The position numbers were made by a program, and so were the translations under genes. 5,699 bases of DNA, taken from positions 1 to 5,699 of the forward strand of contig JAEYTV010000008.1 in the NCBI GenBank assembly GCA_023433855.1, written 5' to 3'. This DNA comes from Pseudomonadota bacterium (GTDB lineage Bacteria > Pseudomonadota > Alphaproteobacteria > Rhizobiales > Rhizobiaceae). This document shows positions 4,725 through 5,699 of the stretch, in pieces. Each line of letters starts with the position of its first letter. Positions within the stretch are counted from its first letter, which is position 1. The notes beneath the pieces are model-generated. The model made no database searches. It was not told where the DNA came from and worked only from the letters and a program-made list of their open reading frames with translations.

Positions 4725-5699
4725 ATGGAAACCCGGTTCAGATGCATCATTATCGGAAAAGGCATGATGGGCGCTGCGGCCGCTCGCCATCTCTCGAAAT
4801 GGACGGACGGCGTTGCGTTGGTCGGTCCTGGTGAACCAGCGGATTACGAGCGCCATGAAGGCGTTTTTGCAAGCCACTACGACGAGGCGCGCATTACAAG
4901 GACGATCGATCCCGATCCTGTCTGGGCGCGTCTCGCCAAGTGTTCGATTGCCCGATACGGTGAGATCGCGCGGGAAAGCGGGATCGATTTCTATTCTGAG
5001 TGCGGGTGTTTGCTGGTTGGCCCGGAGCGAGGCTCGGGTCCGTCCTATGTCGGAGCCGCCCTCGACGCCGCCGAATCGCTTGGCGTGCGGACTGAGATGC
5101 TCGCAGACACCGAGTTGACGGATCGCTTCCCTGTCTTTGCCTTTCCCAAAAAGAGCGAAAGTCTGTGGGAACCCACCAATGCGGGCTATATCAACCCGCG
5201 GGGGCTCGTACGGGCCCAGTCGCTGCTTGCCGGGCGGCAGGGAACCTCGATCATCCCTGAAACGGTGGTCCAGGTTCGCCAGGACGGCAATGCGGTCACT
5301 GTCAGGACGGCCGAAGGGAATAGCTACCGTGGCGAAAAAGTTCTGGTCGCTGCGGGCGGTTTCTCGATCAATGAGAAGCTATTGCCGCGGCCACTTGATC
5401 TGAAGGTTTATGCCCGCACCGTCGCCTTCTTCGAGATCGAGGAGTCACAGCTGGGGGCATTCCGCAACTTGCCCTCGCTGATCTGGAAGTGGGAAGAGGG
5501 GCGAGACGGCATATATCTCCTGCCTCCCGTGCGTTATCCGGACGGAAAGACCTACATCAAGATCGGCGGCGACCCCGACGACCTTCGGCTTTCAACGGAA
5601 GCTGATATCCGGATGTGGTTCCGTTCGGGCGGGCGGGAAAGCACCCGTCGGCATCTTGCCGACATCATCGGCCGCCTGATCCCGACGCTCGATTTCTCC
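4725..5699 (+). CDS. FAD-dependent oxidoreductase, sarcosine/methyltryptophan-oxidase-like (DAO fold), 3' truncated by window edge
   Basis: An open frame of 325 codons runs without a stop to the last base, so the C-terminus is outside the window. Residues 7-23 form the dinucleotide-binding fold with GKGMMG (11-16) as GxGxxG. FASHYDEARITRTI (48-61) resembles the FAD-contacting His and Arg segment of monomeric sarcosine oxidase. GYINPRGLVRA (154-164) and the VLVAAGGF strand (207-214) are typical of the DAO family, which oxidises C-N bonds of amino acids or N-methyl amines and yields H2O2 or reduces another acceptor. Lys279 in YIKIGGD may match the oxygen-activating lysine of sarcosine oxidase, though this needs an alignment. 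Unusually, the position after the second beta strand (VALVG, 30-34) has Gly where an acidic ribose-binding residue is common; the nearest acid is Glu37. The Cys that binds FAD covalently in sarcosine oxidase would lie beyond the edge. The substrate cannot be named. Confidence 0.92.
   Translation, partial: METRFRCIIIGKGMMGAAAARHLSKWTDGVALVGPGEPADYERHEGVFASHYDEARITRTIDPDPVWARLAKCSIARYGEIARESGIDFYSECGCLLVGPERGSGPSYVGAALDAAESLGVRTEMLADTELTDRFPVFAFPKKSESLWEPTNAGYINPRGLVRAQSLLAGRQGTSIIPETVVQVRQDGNAVTVRTAEGNSYRGEKVLVAAGGFSINEKLLPRPLDLKVYARTVAFFEIEESQLGAFRNLPSLIWKWEEGRDGIYLLPPVRYPDGKTYIKIGGDPDDLRLSTEADIRMWFRSGGRESTRRHLADIIGRLIPTLDFS

Overview
The window reads as an ordinary chromosomal segment of a GC-rich alphaproteobacterium, most likely a member of the Rhizobiaceae (Sinorhizobium/Rhizobium type). 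This placement is an inference from the protein sequences and from a gene set I associate with that group: a pyrophosphate-dependent phosphofructokinase, a TerB/J-domain protein, an AmpD-like amidase and a small lysozyme-like transglycosylase. I ran no database search. Six protein-coding genes are supported, and they leave little sequence unexplained.

Leftward block (70-1966, minus strand). A 403-residue PPi-type 6-phosphofructokinase (pfp) is followed, after 48 bases, by a divergent LysE/RhtB-like membrane protein. The two probably share a transcript. A perfect 9-bp hairpin lies in the short gap, directly against the Shine-Dalgarno sequence of the second gene.

Divergent gap (1967-2327). These 361 bases have no convincing gene. 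They must hold the promoters for pfp and for the rightward genes. A plausible promoter and a 7-bp hairpin lie just upstream of the rightward genes.

Rightward block (2328-5699, plus strand). A TerB plus J-domain protein overlaps by four bases (ATGA) with an N-acetylmuramoyl-L-alanine amidase that carries a C-terminal peptidoglycan-binding domain. A 234-base gap with a strongly structured segment follows, then a secreted lytic transglycosylase. After another hairpin comes a sarcosine-oxidase-like FAD oxidoreductase that runs off the right edge (325 residues visible).

How the genes fit together. The transglycosylase would cut glycan strands in the periplasm. The amidase would remove peptides from muropeptides, in the cytoplasm if its lack of a visible signal peptide is real. 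Together they suggest a small cell-wall remodelling or recycling group, with the TerB/J protein translationally tied to it. Pfp belongs to central carbon metabolism, and the two edge genes look functionally unrelated. I see no tRNA, rRNA, insertion sequence, CRISPR array or phage gene. The least explained features are the non-coding structures: three intercistronic or leader hairpins, and a two-hairpin segment at 3985-4037 that could also fold as a weak terminator.
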